Shown: positions 17,631 to 26,884, counted from the first letter of the stretch. The stretch is DNA of 64,000 nt from Curtobacterium sp. MCSS17_008 (GCF_003234185.1 NZ_QKSM01000008.1:62001-126000); one strand, 5' to 3'. Notes: a model not told the origin generated them from the letters alone. Numbers and translations: made by a program.

Positions 17631-18136
17631 TGAACACCAGCAACTCCACCAGATCGATCGCCGCACTCGCGATCGCCGCCTCGGCCGCGCTCCTTCTCGT
17701 CGGCTGTACCGGAGGGACTACCATGAACGCCACCCCGAGGCAGACCAGTGACGAAGCCAAGCAGATCGTCGTCGACATCGTCGACCGGTCGACGGCGGCG
17801 ATCGGCGGGGAATGGACTGTTCGGAGTGGTCCGGCCGTCCAGGCTTGCGCCCTGCCATCCGGAGGCTCCGGTGCTGCCTTCGCCTACATCATCGACCGGG
17901 CGGCGGGTGGCGACCCGTCGGCGGACGTCGCGATACTCAAGGCTCTTTGGGAGCGGGAGGGCATCGCCACCGAGGTCTACAAGAACAGCGGTTCGGATCC
18001 CGTCGGAGGAATGCGCGGCACAGGCGGTCCGACGACCTCGATCGATCTCTACGCCGATCCGAAGGGCTACACGGTGGAGGGCCTGTCCGTCTGCACCGAG
18101 GGCGACGCAGCGGAGATGCAGCGCAACGGCGAGTAG
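17627..18136 (+). CDS. Lipoprotein of unknown function
   Basis: A 169-aa exported lipoprotein: a basic N-terminus, the hydrophobic run IAALAIAASAALLL and the lipobox LLVGC. The mature part has no recognised domain; it carries two further Cys, CALPSGGSG and SVCTEGD, that could pair. Two tandem ATG codons (17627, 17630) are possible starts, both overlapping the stop of the preceding small gene, so the pair is co-translated. The neighbour may be its partner. Confidence 0.8.
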   Translation: MMNTSNSTRSIAALAIAASAALLLVGCTGGTTMNATPRQTSDEAKQIVVDIVDRSTAAIGGEWTVRSGPAVQACALPSGGSGAAFAYIIDRAAGGDPSADVAILKALWEREGIATEVYKNSGSDPVGGMRGTGGPTTSIDLYADPKGYTVEGLSVCTEGDAAEMQRNGE

Positions 18137-18161
18137 GTTCATCTCGGCACGCCGCTGCAGC

Positions 18162-18291
18162 TCACCGTTGCGCGGCGAGTTCGAGGTCGGTGTCGTCCGG
18201 GTCCTGCACGGACAGGATCACCGGGCCCGCGGTGGAGGTCATCGACGCACCGGACGGAGCCCGAGCGTCTGCCCGTGGAAGGCGAACGAGC
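18162..18291 (-). pseudogene. Decayed VOC/glyoxalase-family remnant
   Basis: On the minus strand one frame reads FAFHGQTLGLRPV, typical of the first strand of a VOC (glyoxalase/bleomycin-resistance) domain. A second frame directly after it reads GPVILSVQDPDDTDLELAAQR and then stops, the typical VOC C-terminus. The middle about 90 residues are missing and the frame is shifted, so this looks like an internally deleted gene. The call rests on motif memory only. Confidence 0.45.
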
Positions 18292-18295
18292 GACC

Positions 18296-18320
18296 GCCGT
18301 ACGCCGTACGCCGTACGCCG
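18296..18320. repeat. Heptamer tandem repeat GCCGTAC
   Basis: Three perfect copies of GCCGTAC followed by GCCG. The array lies at the broken 5' side of the VOC remnant, where a slippage or deletion event may have left it. Confidence 0.8.
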
Positions 18321-18546
18321 GGCAGCTTCCGGGCGTCACGACGCACTTTCCTCCGCGCGTCCGACGTTCTGGAAAACTCACTGCCCACGCACGGCGGCGT
18401 ACAGACGCCAGCGCGACGATCCTCGCGCATCGAATCAGGAAGACGACAGCCAACCAGCGCGCAGTGCTGGTTCGATGTCGTTTCCGTGGTTCAACGCGCG
18501 CCCACGTTGCCCGGCGGAGCGACCGGGCCGAGCGGCGCAGTGCAGG
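18321..18546. other. Non-coding gap, nothing recognised
   Basis: Between the heptamer repeat and the putA stop codon I see no open frame with actinobacterial codon bias, no hairpin of note and no RNA motif. GC is visibly lower than in the neighbouring genes, consistent with decayed sequence. Confidence 0.6.
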
Positions 18547-21500
18547 TCAGATCAGCGCGTCGGTGAGGTGGTTCGGCGTGCCGAAGCGGTGCGCCGTGAT
18601 CGACACCGCCTGCTCGCGGAGGAACGGGAGCAGCTCGATGCGTCCGGCCTCGGTGACGGGCTCGCCGTACACCGCGACGTCCGGCCGACCACCGATCGCC
18701 GTCGTGAGCGCAGCGCTGTCCCCGCCCACGAGCCGGACACGCGTGGAACCGCCACGCTCGATCTGCTTCGCGAACGCCTCGTCGGACTGCCCCTCGGCGA
18801 CGGAGCGGACGTTCGGCAGCGCCCGGATCGCCGTGGCGACGGAGGACGGCAGCGCAGCGACGGACGACACGTCCACCGTCGTGCCGGCACGGACCGACGC
18901 GGCGACCACGCGGACGAGGTCGGCGATCGCGGGCTCCTCGGTCGAGGCCAGTCGGACGTGCACACCCGGGAACGGCAGGTACCGCGCGATGTTCCGCTCG
19001 GCGGTCAGTGCGGACACGTCGACCGCGGCGCCGAACAGCGAGGTCCAGGCGTGCTCGTCGGACGACGTGGCCCGGTCGAGCGACTCGGACGAGACGCCCG
19101 CCGCCTGGACGAACGACCGCACGGGTGCCGACACGGACGAGCCCGCCGACGCGACCGCGGGCGACCAGGACCCGAGGCCGAGCAGGTAGTTCAACCCGCC
19201 GGCCTTCGTACCCGCGCCGACCGCGGACTTCTTCCAGCCGCCGAAGGGCTGCCGACGGACGATGGCGCCGGTGATGCCGCGGTTCACGTAGAGGTTGCCC
19301 GCCTCGATGCGGTCGAGCCAGGTGCCGATCTCCGCCGCGTCGAGCGAGTGCAGGCCCGACGTCAGGCCGTAGTCGACCTCGTTGACGATGTCGATCGCCT
19401 CGTCGAGGGTCTTCGCCGTCATGATGCCGAGGATCGGCCCGAAGTACTCGGTGCGGTGGAACGCCGAGCCGCGTCGGACGCCGTCGCGGACGCCCGGGCT
19501 CCAGAGCTTCCCTGAGTCGTCGAGGCGCTTCGGCGTGACCGCCCAGGTCTCCCCCGCGCCGAGCGACGTCAGCCCCTCGAGCAGCTTGCCTGCGGCGGGC
19601 TCGATGACCGGGCCCATCTGCGTCGTCGGATCGGTCGGGTAGCCCACCGTGAGCGACGACACCGCGTCGAGCAGCTGCGAGCGGAAGCGGCGCGAGGTCG
19701 CGACGGACCCGACCAGGACCACGAGCGAGGCTGCGGAGCACTTCTGGCCGGCGTGGCCGAAGGCCGAGGCGACGACGTCCTTCACGGCGAGGTCGAGGTC
19801 GGCGGACGGCGTGACGATGATCGCGTTCTTGCCCGAGGTCTCCGCCAGCAGCGGCAGGTCGGGCCGGAAGGAGCGGAACAGCTCGGCCGTCTCGTACGCA
19901 CCGGTCAGGATGACGCGGTCGACCTGCGGTGCGGTGATGAGCTGCTGGCCGAGCTCGTCCTCGGCCACCTGGACGAAGGCGAGGACGTCGGCCGGAGCGC
20001 CGTGGGCGTCGAGCGCCGTCTCGATGACCGATGCCAGGACGGCTCCGCAGCGCTCTGCCGGCGGCGCGGGCTTGAGCACGACGGCTGACCCGGCGGCGAG
20101 CGCGGCGAGTGTCGAGCCTGCGGGGATCGCGACCGGGAAGTTCCACGGCGGCGTCACGAGCGTCAGCGCGGCCGGCGTGAACGCGGCCCCGTCGACCTCG
20201 TCGAGCTGCGTGGCGAGCTCGGCGTAGAAGTGCGCGAAGTCGATCGCCTCGGAGACCTCGGGGTCGGCCTGGTCGATGGTCTTGCCGGCCTCCGCCGCCA
20301 TCACCTCGACCAGGGCGGCGCGGTTCGCCTCGAGCGCGTCGCCGACGGCGTGGAGCACCGCGCCGCGGGCCGCACCCGACCAGGTGCCCCACTCGGTACC
20401 GGCTGCACGGACGCGTCCGAGCACCGACTCGAGCTGCGGGGCGGAGGCGAGCCGCGCCTCCTGGACGGCGCGCTCCCCCAGCGTGGAGGAGGCGACACGG
20501 GCGGTGATCGCCGCACCCCACTCGCGCACCGCGGCGACCGAGGGGTCGCTGTCCGGCGTGTTGTCGAAGTGGCCGGGGCGGGGACGCTCGACCGCGGCGT
20601 AGCGGTCGGCCACACGGTGCGGTTCCGGGGCGTCGAGCCCGCCCGGCTGCGTGAGCGGCTCCAGCGAGTCACGGAAGCGCGCCTCTTCGCGCGCGAACAG
20701 CTCGGGCGACGACGCCAGCGAGAACACCGCCGACATGAAGTTCTCCTGCGACGCGCCCTCTTCGAGCCGACGGATCAGGTAGGCGATGGCGACGTCGAAC
20801 TCGCCCGGGTGCACGACCGGCGTGTAGAGCAGCAACGAGCCGACGGTGCGGCGGACCGCCTCGGCCTGGCCCTGGGCCATGCCGAGCAGCATCTCGAACT
20901 CGATGCCGTCGCGGACACCGCGCTCCCCGGCGAGCAGCCAGGCGTGCGCGACGTCGAACAGGTTGTGCCCGGCGACGCCGACGCGGACGTTCGCGATGCG
21001 CTCCGGCGTGAGGGCCCAGTCGAGCACGCGCTTGTAGTTCGTGTCGGAGTCCTGCTTCGTGTGCCAGGTCGCGAGCGGCCAGCTGTGCACGGACGCCTCG
21101 ACCTGCTCCATCGGCAGGTTCGCACCCTTGACGAGCCGGACCTTGATGTCGGCACCGCCGCGGGCGCGACGGGCGGCGGACCACTCCTGCAGCTGCTGCA
21201 TCGCGGCGAGCGCGTCGGGCAGGTACGCCTGCAGCACGATGCCCGCTTCGAGGTCGGTGAACTCGGGCTCGTCGAGGAGCTCGGTGAAGACCGCGATCGT
21301 CAGGTCGAGGTCCTTGTACTCCTCCATGTCGAGGTTGATGAACTTGCGCGGGCTGCTCTGCACGGCCCGGCGGAAGAGCGGGCGGAGCTTCGCGATGATG
21401 TCCTCGACCGCGTGGTCGAACGCCCACGGCGAGTGCGGGTGCACGGTCGACGACACCTTGATCGAGACGTAGTCGACGTCGTCGCGGGCGAGCAGGCGCT

Positions 21501-22020
21501 CGGTGCCCTCGAGCCGACGCGAGGCCTCCTTCTCGCCGAGGACGGCCTCGCCGAGCAGGTTGACGTTGAGCCGGACGCCGTCCCGCTTGACCCTCGCGAT
21601 CGCCGGACCGAGCTTCGCGTCGGTCGCGTCGACGATGAGGTGCCCGACCATCTCGCGGAGCACCCGGCGGGCGATCGGCACGACCACGTTCGGCAGCACC
21701 GGCGCCATGCCGCCGCCGAGCCGGACGAGCCCGCGCAGCGCCGCGGGGAGGAAGCCCGGAGCGTCCGGCGCGATGGCACGGAGCTTCCGCGCGGCGACCC
21801 CGAGGTCCTCCGGACGCACGACGCCGTCGACGAACCCCACCGCGAACGCCAGGCCCTTCGGGTCGGCCAGCACGCCGGCGAGCTGCTTCGCCGAGCCGTC
21901 GACCGGGTAGGTCTCGGCCTCGGCCAGCCACTGCCGGACCAGCGCGACGGACTGGTCGGCGAGGTGGTCGGGGACGCCGGCCCCGGCATCGGTGACGGGG
22001 TGCTCGTGCAGGTCGGTCAT
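18547..22020 (-). CDS. putA: Bifunctional proline dehydrogenase / P5C dehydrogenase
   Basis: Oxidises proline to glutamate in two steps with substrate channelling. The 1157 aa divide into a PRODH barrel (about 80-440; VNLLGEAVLGEKEA, DYVSIKVSS, NLDMEEYKD, VRLVKGANLPME, YLIRRLEEG) and an ALDH domain (about 500-980; TPPWNFPVAIPAGSTLAAL, the base Glu in LLAETSGKNA, the catalytic Cys in GHAGQKCSAASLVVL, EYFGPIL). About 170 C-terminal residues follow. There is no N-terminal ribbon-helix-helix DNA-binding domain, so the protein is not self-regulating; a LysR gene lies divergently upstream. The ATG at 22018-22020 is chosen because the open frame upstream is antisense to that regulator. Confidence 0.96.
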   Translation of the reverse strand: MTDLHEHPVTDAGAGVPDHLADQSVALVRQWLAEAETYPVDGSAKQLAGVLADPKGLAFAVGFVDGVVRPEDLGVAARKLRAIAPDAPGFLPAALRGLVRLGGGMAPVLPNVVVPIARRVLREMVGHLIVDATDAKLGPAIARVKRDGVRLNVNLLGEAVLGEKEASRRLEGTERLLARDDVDYVSIKVSSTVHPHSPWAFDHAVEDIIAKLRPLFRRAVQSSPRKFINLDMEEYKDLDLTIAVFTELLDEPEFTDLEAGIVLQAYLPDALAAMQQLQEWSAARRARGGADIKVRLVKGANLPMEQVEASVHSWPLATWHTKQDSDTNYKRVLDWALTPERIANVRVGVAGHNLFDVAHAWLLAGERGVRDGIEFEMLLGMAQGQAEAVRRTVGSLLLYTPVVHPGEFDVAIAYLIRRLEEGASQENFMSAVFSLASSPELFAREEARFRDSLEPLTQPGGLDAPEPHRVADRYAAVERPRPGHFDNTPDSDPSVAAVREWGAAITARVASSTLGERAVQEARLASAPQLESVLGRVRAAGTEWGTWSGAARGAVLHAVGDALEANRAALVEVMAAEAGKTIDQADPEVSEAIDFAHFYAELATQLDEVDGAAFTPAALTLVTPPWNFPVAIPAGSTLAALAAGSAVVLKPAPPAERCGAVLASVIETALDAHGAPADVLAFVQVAEDELGQQLITAPQVDRVILTGAYETAELFRSFRPDLPLLAETSGKNAIIVTPSADLDLAVKDVVASAFGHAGQKCSAASLVVLVGSVATSRRFRSQLLDAVSSLTVGYPTDPTTQMGPVIEPAAGKLLEGLTSLGAGETWAVTPKRLDDSGKLWSPGVRDGVRRGSAFHRTEYFGPILGIMTAKTLDEAIDIVNEVDYGLTSGLHSLDAAEIGTWLDRIEAGNLYVNRGITGAIVRRQPFGGWKKSAVGAGTKAGGLNYLLGLGSWSPAVASAGSSVSAPVRSFVQAAGVSSESLDRATSSDEHAWTSLFGAAVDVSALTAERNIARYLPFPGVHVRLASTEEPAIADLVRVVAASVRAGTTVDVSSVAALPSSVATAIRALPNVRSVAEGQSDEAFAKQIERGGSTRVRLVGGDSAALTTAIGGRPDVAVYGEPVTEAGRIELLPFLREQAVSITAHRFGTPNHLTDALI

Positions 22021-22101
22021 GGCACCAGTGTGGGGCGGCGGACCGTGTAGCGGAAGCGACTCTTCCTGATGCATACCGTTCAGTTCGTCTACTCTTTCTG
22101 C

Positions 22102-23004
22102 ATGCTCGACGTCCGGCGCCTCGTCCTCCTCCGTGAGCTGTCGATCCGGGGCACCGTCGCCGCCGTCGCAGAGGCCATGAACTTCACGCCGTCCGCGGTC
22201 TCGCAGCAGCTCGCCGTGCTGGAGCGTGAGGCCGGCGTGCCGCTGCTGCGGAAGGCTGGCCGACGGCTGCAGCTCACCCCGCAGGCCGAGGTGCTCGTGC
22301 AGGCCGCGGGGCACGTGCTCGACGTGCTCGACCGGGCGCAGGCGCAGGTCGAGTCGTCGCTCCCGACGGTGCAGGGCCGTGTGCGGGTCGCGGTGTTCCA
22401 GTCGGCGGCACTCGCCCTGATGCCGAACGCCCTGCACGAGATGGCGGTCGACCACCCGGACCTCCGGATCGAGATGGTGCAGCGCGAACCGGAGACCGCC
22501 CTGCACGAGACCTGGGCACGCGAGTTCGACATGGTCATCGCCGAGCAGTACCCGGCGCACACGGCGCCGCACCTGTCCGGACTCGAACGGTCGGACCTGA
22601 CCAGCGACGAGGTCCGGCTCGCCCTGCCCCCTGTCGAGACGGCCCTCGCCCCGGTGTCGTCGATCGAGGACGCCGAGGCGATGCCCTGGGTGATGGAGCC
22701 GCGCGGTACGGCGTCCCGGCACTTCGCCGAGCAGGTCTGCCGACGCTGGGGCTTCGAGCCCGACGTGCGTTACGAGACCGCCGACCTGCAGACGCAGATC
22801 CGTCTGGTCGAGTCCGGCAACGCCGTCAGCCTGATGCCGGACCTGATGTGGACCGGCCGGACGACCACGTGCCGGCTCGTGGACCTGCCCGATCGGCCTC
22901 GACGCACGATCTTCACCGTGGTGCGCGCCGCGGGATCGTCATCACCCGCCGTCCGCGCACTGCGTGGCGCACTCGGACGGGCCGCCGAGGCTGTCGACCG
23001 CTGA
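22102..23004 (+). CDS. LysR-family regulator, divergent from putA
   Basis: A 300-aa LysR protein: MLDVRRLVLLRELSIRGTVAAVAEAMNFTPSAVSQQLAVLEREAGVPLLRKAGRRLQLT is the DNA-binding domain (residues 1-60), then a periplasmic-binding-like sensor domain. The 81-nt gap to putA suggests it regulates that gene, perhaps sensing proline; this is inference from position. The start is the ATG at 22102 (MLDVRR); an upstream ATG at 22069 would add 11 residues in the likely operator region. Confidence 0.9.
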   Translation: MLDVRRLVLLRELSIRGTVAAVAEAMNFTPSAVSQQLAVLEREAGVPLLRKAGRRLQLTPQAEVLVQAAGHVLDVLDRAQAQVESSLPTVQGRVRVAVFQSAALALMPNALHEMAVDHPDLRIEMVQREPETALHETWAREFDMVIAEQYPAHTAPHLSGLERSDLTSDEVRLALPPVETALAPVSSIEDAEAMPWVMEPRGTASRHFAEQVCRRWGFEPDVRYETADLQTQIRLVESGNAVSLMPDLMWTGRTTTCRLVDLPDRPRRTIFTVVRAAGSSSPAVRALRGALGRAAEAVDR

Positions 23005-23209
23005 CGGCACCGGCCGAGTCGTGTCGGGCACGCGCGGCGAGACCACTGCGCGAGACCGCACGCGTGGTGTGGCTCCCCCCAACTCGGGTCACAAGTGCTC
23101 GTCGACGGCGTGGTCCGCGCGCGGATACCCCTACTATCCGATCACGTCGAGATCTCTCGGCGGATTCTCACGTTCCGGCACCCGACCGGACACGAACCAG
23201 GGGGAAGAC

Positions 23210-24946
23210 GTGCGCCGCAGCACATCCACCGTCCGACGCGCCTGCGCGGTCGGAACGACCATCGCCCTCGTCGGTCTCACGACCGGCCTCGGCATCATGA
23301 CCGCGAGCACCGCCTCCGCGGCACCGGCCGAGGTCACCACGTCGGAGACCGCCGCCGCGACGACGGGTGGCCAGGCATCGACGGGCGCCCCGGCGACCGA
23401 CGGTGGCCAGACGACGACGGACGGCCAGCAGCCTGCCGACGGCCAGGCGCCCGCCGGGTCCGACGCGACTGCCGACACCGGCGACGGGAGCACCGGCGAG
23501 GAAGGCACCGCGGGCTCGACGCCCGACGGCGCGGCGGAGCCCACCGCGACCGAGCCCAACAGCACCGAGCCCACCGGCACCGACACCCCGGGCGCAGACG
23601 CGCCGACCACCGACGCCCCCGTCTCCGCCGAGGCGACCGACCCCGCCGTGGCGATCGTCGGGGACGCGAAGGTCGGCAGCACCCTCGAGGCGAAGCCCAC
23701 CGGCTTCGACGAGGACGGCGCCTTCAAGTACGTCTGGACGATCGCCAACGAGCCCGGCGCCGCGCCGCTCGCGAAGGTCGACTCGCTCACCCTGGGCGAG
23801 GCACTCGCCGGCAAGAAGGTGACCGTGACCGTCACCGGCACGCCCGCCGACGGCTCGCCCGTCCGCACGACGAGTGCGACCTCCGAGACGATCACGCAGA
23901 CTCCGGTCTTCGTCGACGAGTCCGGGGAGCCGATCACCGAGGGCGCCGACATCGACGATCCGCAGTACATCGACGCCACCGCCGGCGAGCAGTTCTCGTA
24001 CACGTTCCACGCCGACGGTTTCCCGGCGCCGACCTACCAGCTCGCCTGGTACTACGACGACGAGGAGCTGGACGGCACCGTCGTCTCGACGAAGGCCCAG
24101 GAGCTCGCGCAGCGGAACGCCTTCGGCGCGATCGGCGTCGGCTGGGAGGCGGACGAGGGCGACGAGGACGACTTCGGCCCCGAGGTCCAGCTGCCCGAGG
24201 GCTTCACCTTCGACGCCACGACGGGTGTCCTCAGCGGGACGACGGAGCTCGCCTCGTGGTACGACTTCGCGGTCACCGCGACGAGCGGCGACGTCACCAC
24301 GAAGCAGTACGTCGAGCTCACGGTGAACCCGGGCGTCGCGGCCGGTTTCGCCGTCACGGCCGCCGACCAGGCCTCGCTCGAGTCGCGTGAGCCGGTCCTG
24401 TGGATCATCACCCCCGAGGGTGACATCATGACGATCCGGCTCGAGGTCGACGAGAACGGCGACCTCTCCGGCGTCTCCGAGCGCGACGGCGGCCGTCCGA
24501 CGGTCCAGCAGGGTGGCACGCTCCTGGTCGTCGGCCAGCCCGTCGACCGCTTCGGCAACTACGTCGAGGACTACGACGAGGAGGGCAGCCCGCTGATCGT
24601 CCAGACGGTCACGTCGGACGTCGCGAGCGACGTCATCAAGCCCTACGACGAGGCAGAGGGCGGCACCTCCGTCACCTTCCCGCACGCGTCGATCCACACC
24701 CTGACGGTGTCGGCCGCGTCGCTCCGCAGCACGTCCTTCGCGGTCGAGGTCGTCCCCACCGCCGGTCCCGCCGTGGTCGCTCCGACCACGCCGGTCGCCG
24801 CCGCTCCGGCTGCCCGCCCCACGACGGGTCGCCTCGCCTACACCGGTGCAGACGAGACCGCACCGCTCGCCTGGGCCCTCGGCCTGCTCGTCGCCGGTGC
24901 CGGACTCGTCGGCGCCCGCACGCTGCGCCGCCGCGCCCGGCGCTGA
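23210..24946 (+). CDS. Wall-anchored surface protein with LAYTG sorting signal
   Basis: A 578-aa exported protein. A signal peptide (ACAVGTTIALVGLTTGLGIMTASTASAAP) ends near residue 40. A Thr/Gly/Asp/Pro-rich stalk of about 110 residues follows, then two or three beta-rich Ig-like stretches (DPAVAIVGDAKVGSTLEAKP; VTVTVTGTPADGS; LPEGFTFDATTGVLSGT, a putative-Ig/cadherin-like pattern). The C-terminus is LAYTGADETAPLAWALGLLVAGAGLVGARTLRRRARR. LAxTG plus hydrophobic run plus basic tail is the sorting signal of sortase class E in high-GC Gram-positives. The GTG start is preceded by AGGGGGAAG. Ligand unknown; likely adhesion or cell-surface role. Its sortase is not in the window. Confidence 0.88.
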   Translation: MRRSTSTVRRACAVGTTIALVGLTTGLGIMTASTASAAPAEVTTSETAAATTGGQASTGAPATDGGQTTTDGQQPADGQAPAGSDATADTGDGSTGEEGTAGSTPDGAAEPTATEPNSTEPTGTDTPGADAPTTDAPVSAEATDPAVAIVGDAKVGSTLEAKPTGFDEDGAFKYVWTIANEPGAAPLAKVDSLTLGEALAGKKVTVTVTGTPADGSPVRTTSATSETITQTPVFVDESGEPITEGADIDDPQYIDATAGEQFSYTFHADGFPAPTYQLAWYYDDEELDGTVVSTKAQELAQRNAFGAIGVGWEADEGDEDDFGPEVQLPEGFTFDATTGVLSGTTELASWYDFAVTATSGDVTTKQYVELTVNPGVAAGFAVTAADQASLESREPVLWIITPEGDIMTIRLEVDENGDLSGVSERDGGRPTVQQGGTLLVVGQPVDRFGNYVEDYDEEGSPLIVQTVTSDVASDVIKPYDEAEGGTSVTFPHASIHTLTVSAASLRSTSFAVEVVPTAGPAVVAPTTPVAAAPAARPTTGRLAYTGADETAPLAWALGLLVAGAGLVGARTLRRRARR

Positions 24947-25000
24947 CCCACCGGCTCCCGCCCGGTCCGCCACACCGAGGCCGGACGGGAGGCACCTCCC

Positions 25001-25038
25001 ACGGCCCCGTCGTCCCCTCCCCGGAACGACGGGGCCGT
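25001..25038. terminator. Terminator hairpin after the surface protein gene
   Basis: ACGGCCCCGTCGT (25001-25013), 12-nt loop, ACGACGGGGCCGT (25026-25038): a perfect 13-bp stem, followed by TCC. It is 54 nt after the stop. A smaller GGGAGG/CCTCCC palindrome precedes it at 24987-25000. Confidence 0.8.
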
Positions 25039-25107
25039 TCCACGTCCGTGCGGACACGGGCGCTCGACCCCACGCCCGACGGCCGCTCACGTCGGTAGCG
25101 TGGCCGC

Positions 25108-25740
25108 ATGCCCACGCTGCTGCACATCGACTCCTCCGCCGATCTCGCCCACTCGCGGTCGCGCGCCCTGACCGCGGCGTTCGCGGACGCCTGGCGCGCC
25201 CGCGGCCCGGAGTACACCGTGGTGCGCCGGGACCTGCACGTCGACCAGCTGCCGCACCTCGAGACCTCGGCACTGCACTGGGCTGCGGCCGACCGCACCG
25301 CCGAGGAGACCGTCGCACCCGAGGCCGAGGCGCTCCGGCAGGAGGTCATCGACGAACTCCTCGCCGCGGACGCGGTCGTCGTGGGCGCCCCGCTGTACAA
25401 CTACACGGTGCCGTCCACGCTGAAGGCCTGGATCGACCGCGTGCACGTCCCCGGGGTCCTGGCCGGCGACGTCCAGCCGCTCGCCGACCGCCCGGTGGTG
25501 ACCGTGGTCAGCCGAGGAGCCACCTACGACGCCGGCACGCCGACCGAGACCTGGGACCACGGCTCGCCCGTGCTGCACCTGATCCTCGGCACCGCCCTGG
25601 GCATGAAGCTCTACCCGGTCGTCGTGAGCGCGACCCTGGCCGACCGGATCCCGGACCTCGCGCCGCTCGCCGAGCACGCCTCGGCCGAGTTCGCCGACGC
25701 CCGGACCACGCTCGAGCGTCTCGCCGCGACGATCGTCTGA
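25108..25740 (+). CDS. azoR: FMN-dependent NADH-azoreductase
   Basis: A 210-aa flavodoxin-fold quinone/azo reductase: LLHIDSSADLAHSRSRALTAAFADAW (FMN phosphate loop), RDLHVDQLPHL, DAVVVGAPLYNYTVPSTLKAWIDRV (the family hallmark) and VVTVVSRGATYD. Transfers electrons from NADH through FMN to quinones and azo dyes, in vivo probably for quinone detoxification. Single-gene unit between a terminator and a convergent hydrolase gene. Confidence 0.93.
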   Translation: MPTLLHIDSSADLAHSRSRALTAAFADAWRARGPEYTVVRRDLHVDQLPHLETSALHWAAADRTAEETVAPEAEALRQEVIDELLAADAVVVGAPLYNYTVPSTLKAWIDRVHVPGVLAGDVQPLADRPVVTVVSRGATYDAGTPTETWDHGSPVLHLILGTALGMKLYPVVVSATLADRIPDLAPLAEHASAEFADARTTLERLAATIV

Positions 25741-25784
25741 CCCCGACGACCGCCTCCTCCCGAGGGCGCCGCCGGCCGGCCCGG

Positions 25785-26828
25785 TCAGGCCGAGCGGATC
25801 TCGTCCGCCCGACCGAGCAGGTCGGCGTGGAAGGCCGTCTGCGTCAGCGCACTCGCGAGCAGGAACCCGGTCATCGATCCGATCCCGCCGCTGAACGGCA
25901 CGCGTGACGCGACCTCGAACAGTGTCGGCGCCGACAGGGCGTCGAGCGCCTCGGCGACGTGCCGGGAGCGCTCCTCGCGGTGCCGGGCGAGGGTCCGAGC
26001 ACGCGTGACGACGTCGCGGAAGCGGTACTCGTGACCCGGACAGACCTCGAGGTCCGCGTACGGCTCGAGCCGCACCAGGGACGCCAGGTAGTCGCCCAGC
26101 GGGTTGGACGACGTGCGCCCACCGAGGCCGATCCCGGGGTTGATCCGGGGCAGGACGTGGTCGCCGGTGAACAGCAGCCCCTCCCGCTCGTCGACGAGGC
26201 AGAGGTGCCCCGCGGTGTGACCGGGCGTCCAGAGCGCCCGCAGCTCGCGGCCTGCGACGGGCAACACGTCGCCGTCCTCGACGAACAGGTCAGCGAGCGG
26301 CTCCTCCGTCCGGCCGAGCCCGATGCGGCGACCGCTCCCCCATGCCGCGACGACCCCGGCGACGAGCTCCTCGGGCAGCCCCCACGTGGCGATGTCGGCG
26401 TCGTTCGCCTCGGCGTCCTCGCGCTCCCGACGCAGGGCATCGACCTCGAGCCGGTGCATCGCGACCCGTGCGCCGCTCGCGCGACGGAGCGCGGCGGCTG
26501 CGCCGAGGTGGTCGGCGTGCAGATGGGTCACGACGACCAGCCCGACCTCGTCGACGGAGCGCCCGATCGTCGCGAGGCCCGCGCGGAGGACCTCGAGCCC
26601 GTCGTCGGCCGCCCAACCCGGGTCGATGACCGTGAGCGCCCCGTCGGCACCCTCGAGCAGGTAGGACAGGGTCGCGTCGGGCACACCGCCGCGGAACGGC
26701 ACGACGAGGGTCCAGGTGCCCGGACGGACCTCCTCGACGGGCGGCAGGACCCCGTCGCGGAGCGCGGTGGCCTGCACCGGACTGATCGGTCGCGGTGCCG
26801 GCGCTGCCGGCGGGGGCACGGTCGTCAC
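25785..26828 (-). CDS. MBL-fold metallo-hydrolase
   Basis: A 347-aa metallo-beta-lactamase-fold protein. Metal motifs: VVVTHLHADHLGAAAAL (HxHxDH), WTPGHTAGHLCLVDE, LLFTGDHVLP and CPGHEYRF. A C-terminal helical extension (ARHREERSRHVAEALDAL) resembles the winged-helix tail of LACTB2/RNase-like members. Substrate unknown: thioester hydrolase or nuclease are both possible. The GTG at 26826-26828 is the likely start; a second GTG 9 nt inside could also serve. Confidence 0.9.
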   Translation of the reverse strand: MTTVPPPAAPAPRPISPVQATALRDGVLPPVEEVRPGTWTLVVPFRGGVPDATLSYLLEGADGALTVIDPGWAADDGLEVLRAGLATIGRSVDEVGLVVVTHLHADHLGAAAALRRASGARVAMHRLEVDALRREREDAEANDADIATWGLPEELVAGVVAAWGSGRRIGLGRTEEPLADLFVEDGDVLPVAGRELRALWTPGHTAGHLCLVDEREGLLFTGDHVLPRINPGIGLGGRTSSNPLGDYLASLVRLEPYADLEVCPGHEYRFRDVVTRARTLARHREERSRHVAEALDALSAPTLFEVASRVPFSGGIGSMTGFLLASALTQTAFHADLLGRADEIRSA

Positions 26829-26850
26829 GCCACCACCCTAGGACCCGCGC

Positions 26851-26884
26851 CCGGACGGGCAGCCGCGCCGCGCCTCCCGTCCGG
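26851..26884. terminator. CCGGACGGG hairpin between divergent genes
   Basis: CCGGACGGG (26851-26859), 16-nt loop, CCCGTCCGG (26876-26884), with CGCCTCCCGTCCGG matching the recurrent hairpin core. It lies between the divergent MBL and ligase genes, so a terminator role is less obvious here; it may be a mobile repeat-type element or act in attenuation. Confidence 0.5.

Noticed and set aside
18491..20521. 676-codon minus-strand frame in the putA region
   Set aside because: Same strand as putA but another frame; it lacks PRODH and ALDH motifs and is Arg/Ala/Gly shadow sequence.
23168..25318. 716-codon minus-strand open frame over the surface protein
   Set aside because: Composition is Gly/Arg-rich shadow sequence; the plus strand has signal peptide, stalk and sorting signal in order.
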